Positions 62,847 to 64,000 of a DNA stretch of 64,000 nt are shown piece after piece. The notes below the pieces were generated by a model. The model saw only the letters and a program-made list of their open reading frames with translations. It was not told the origin of the DNA and searched no databases. Both the position numbers and the translations under genes were made by a program. Every line of letters begins with the position of its first letter. The stretch's first letter is position 1. Source of the DNA: Lutibacter litoralis (GTDB lineage Bacteria > Bacteroidota > Bacteroidia > Flavobacteriales > Flavobacteriaceae); contig NZ_BMNS01000005.1 in assembly GCF_014646675.1 (NCBI RefSeq), positions 87,293-151,292 on the forward strand. The letters run 5' to 3'.

Positions 62847-63794
62847 TTATATATTGATTTTGTTAGAAATTGAATATCTTTTTGTGTCGGATTTTGTGCG
62901 TAGCATTATTTCTCCTAAAAACCCTGCTAAAAAAAATTGTGTACCAATAATCATAGTTACCAATGCAATGTAAAATTGCGGTCTATCTGTAATTAATCTA
63001 CCTATAGGATTAAAAAATAATTTATCAATACCTAAATAAAAAGCAAATGTGCAACCTACAATAAACATTAAAGTACCTAAAAAACCGAATAAGTGCATAG
63101 GTCTTTTACCAAATGTTGATAAAAACCATATGGTAATTAGGTCTAAAAAGCCATTTATAAAGCGTTCTATTCCAAATTTAGTAACGCCATATTTACGTGC
63201 TTGATGTGCAACTACTTTTTCGTCAATTTTATTAAACCCGGCATTTTTTGCAAGTACTGGAATGTACCGGTGCATTTCACCATTTACATCAATGTTTTTA
63301 ATAACTTCTTTTTTATAGGCCTTTAATCCGCAATTAAAATCATGTAATTTTAATCCTGAAGTTTTTCGGGCGGCAGCATTAAATAATTTTGAAGGAATGT
63401 TTTTTCTGATTTTAGAATCGTAGCGTTTCTTTTTCCAACCAGAAATTAAGTCGAAGCCATCTTTAGCAATTAAATTATACAATTCTGGAATTTCATCTGG
63501 ACTGTCTTGTAAGTCCGCATCCATTGTAATAACTACATCGCCTTCAACTTCTTTAAAACCAGCATTTAGAGCTTGTGATTTTCCGTAATTTTTTTGAAAA
63601 CGAATGCCTTTTACAAAAGCATTTTTTTTTGAAAGTTCTTTTATAACTTTCCAAGAAGTGTCTGTACTACCGTCATCAATAAAAAGTATTTCATAAGAAT
63701 AACGATTGGATTGCATAACTTTTGCAATCCAATCGTGTAATTCATTTAAAGATTCTTCTTCATTAAGTAGTGGAATAACTACTGATATATCCAT
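62847..63794 (-). CDS. GT2 family glycosyltransferase, polyprenyl-phosphate type
   Basis: A 315-residue DPM1-like protein. The GT-A domain has VVIPLLNEEESLNELH, the nucleotide-binding FIDDGSTDTSWKVI and the metal-binding TMDADLQDSPDEIP. Two C-terminal membrane segments (about residues 230-255 and 275-300, FGFLGTLMFIVGCTFAFYLG) anchor it. Relatives move a sugar to undecaprenyl phosphate for envelope glycans. Sugar donor unknown. It follows the DUF4199 gene after 11 bases. Confidence 0.9.
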   Translation of the reverse strand: MDISVVIPLLNEEESLNELHDWIAKVMQSNRYSYEILFIDDGSTDTSWKVIKELSKKNAFVKGIRFQKNYGKSQALNAGFKEVEGDVVITMDADLQDSPDEIPELYNLIAKDGFDLISGWKKKRYDSKIRKNIPSKLFNAAARKTSGLKLHDFNCGLKAYKKEVIKNIDVNGEMHRYIPVLAKNAGFNKIDEKVVAHQARKYGVTKFGIERFINGFLDLITIWFLSTFGKRPMHLFGFLGTLMFIVGCTFAFYLGIDKLFFNPIGRLITDRPQFYIALVTMIIGTQFFLAGFLGEIMLRTKSDTKRYSISNKINI

Positions 63795-63805
63795 TTATTT
63801 TATTT

Positions 63806-64000
63806 TTAATCTTCTTCAGTTCTTTTTAATATTAAACCTTCAATAAGTGAAATAATAAACCCAAAGAATAAGCTTCCAACAATTCCCATTGCAGCACCAA
63901 TTAGTGGACTAGAGAATTTTTCTTGCATACTTATTGCCATTTCCAATTGTTCATCTGTCATATTTGGATTTTGTTCTAACATTTTTTCTTGACCAACCTT
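63806..64000 (-). CDS. DUF4199 membrane protein, C-terminal part (5' end outside window)
   Basis: The last 64 residues of a minus-strand gene run off the right edge. They contain NPNMTDEQLEMAISMQEKF and a membrane helix (AAMGIVGSLFFGFIISLIEG), ending LKRTEED. This pattern is that of DUF4199 proteins, which in Flavobacteriia often precede a GT2 gene of this type. Function unknown. Confidence 0.75.
   Translation of the reverse strand, partial: KVGQEKMLEQNPNMTDEQLEMAISMQEKFSSPLIGAAMGIVGSLFFGFIISLIEGLILKRTEED

Noticed and set aside
1-64000. CRISPR arrays, rRNA and tRNA genes
   Set aside because: No regularly spaced repeats and no recognisable tRNA or rRNA segments were found on reading both strands; short RNAs could still be missed.

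Overview
The window reads as chromosome from a member of the Flavobacteriaceae (Bacteroidota). The DNA is strongly A+T rich and start codons lack Shine-Dalgarno sequences. Many upstream regions carry the Bacteroidota -7 element TAnnTTTG. The gene content is typical of the family: bacillithiol synthesis (bshA), an OstA-like protein, DUF3810 and DUF4199 proteins, an RND pump fused to its outer-membrane channel, many small lipoproteins and a split transketolase. No rRNA, tRNA or CRISPR array was seen. The genus cannot be fixed from the sequence alone; no search was run.

Layout. 1-7.8 kb: alpha-glucan operon (GlgM/GlgA-type glycosyltransferase cut by the left edge, glgC, glgE, maltokinase, glgB), closed by a terminator. 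8-13.3 kb: GH31 alpha-glucosidase, fabG and a large membrane-anchored protein of unknown role. 13.4-19.4 kb: metal-efflux locus (His-rich small protein, CzcA-TolC fusion, adaptor). 19.4-25.9 kb: SPFH protein, TlpA-like thioredoxin, an ECF sigma factor with a membrane/beta-barrel partner, and five small lipoproteins. 26-36.7 kb (minus strand): aminotransferase and ostA-like gene, purA, fur, relA/spoT, M48 protease, a SpoU methyltransferase and a DUF3810 protein. 36.8-42 kb: dnaB, a secreted protein usually labelled asparagine synthetase B, the N-terminal transketolase subunit without its partner, and bshA.

42-49.6 kb is an accessory island. It holds an IS3-type orfA remnant, two adjacent Fe(II)/2-oxoglutarate oxygenase genes (JmjC-like and aspartyl/asparaginyl-hydroxylase-like), small membrane genes, a hybrid sensor kinase with a solute-binding sensor, an HU-like remnant and a tyrosine recombinase interrupted by two in-frame stops. 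The oxygenase pair is the best candidate here for an undescribed function; its substrate cannot be read from the sequence.

49.6-57.5 kb: a NrtR-like regulator, then the histidine operon hisGDCBHAF behind a clear attenuator (18-residue leader with four His codons, then a terminator). Four of its intergenic gaps are filled by short palindromic REP-like repeats, and hisIE is missing from its usual place after hisF. 57.6-64 kb: CCA-adding-type nucleotidyltransferase, a PfkB-kinase gene fragment, and on the minus strand an MsbA-like ABC exporter, a phosphohexomutase, a polyprenyl-phosphate-type glycosyltransferase and a DUF4199 gene cut by the right edge.
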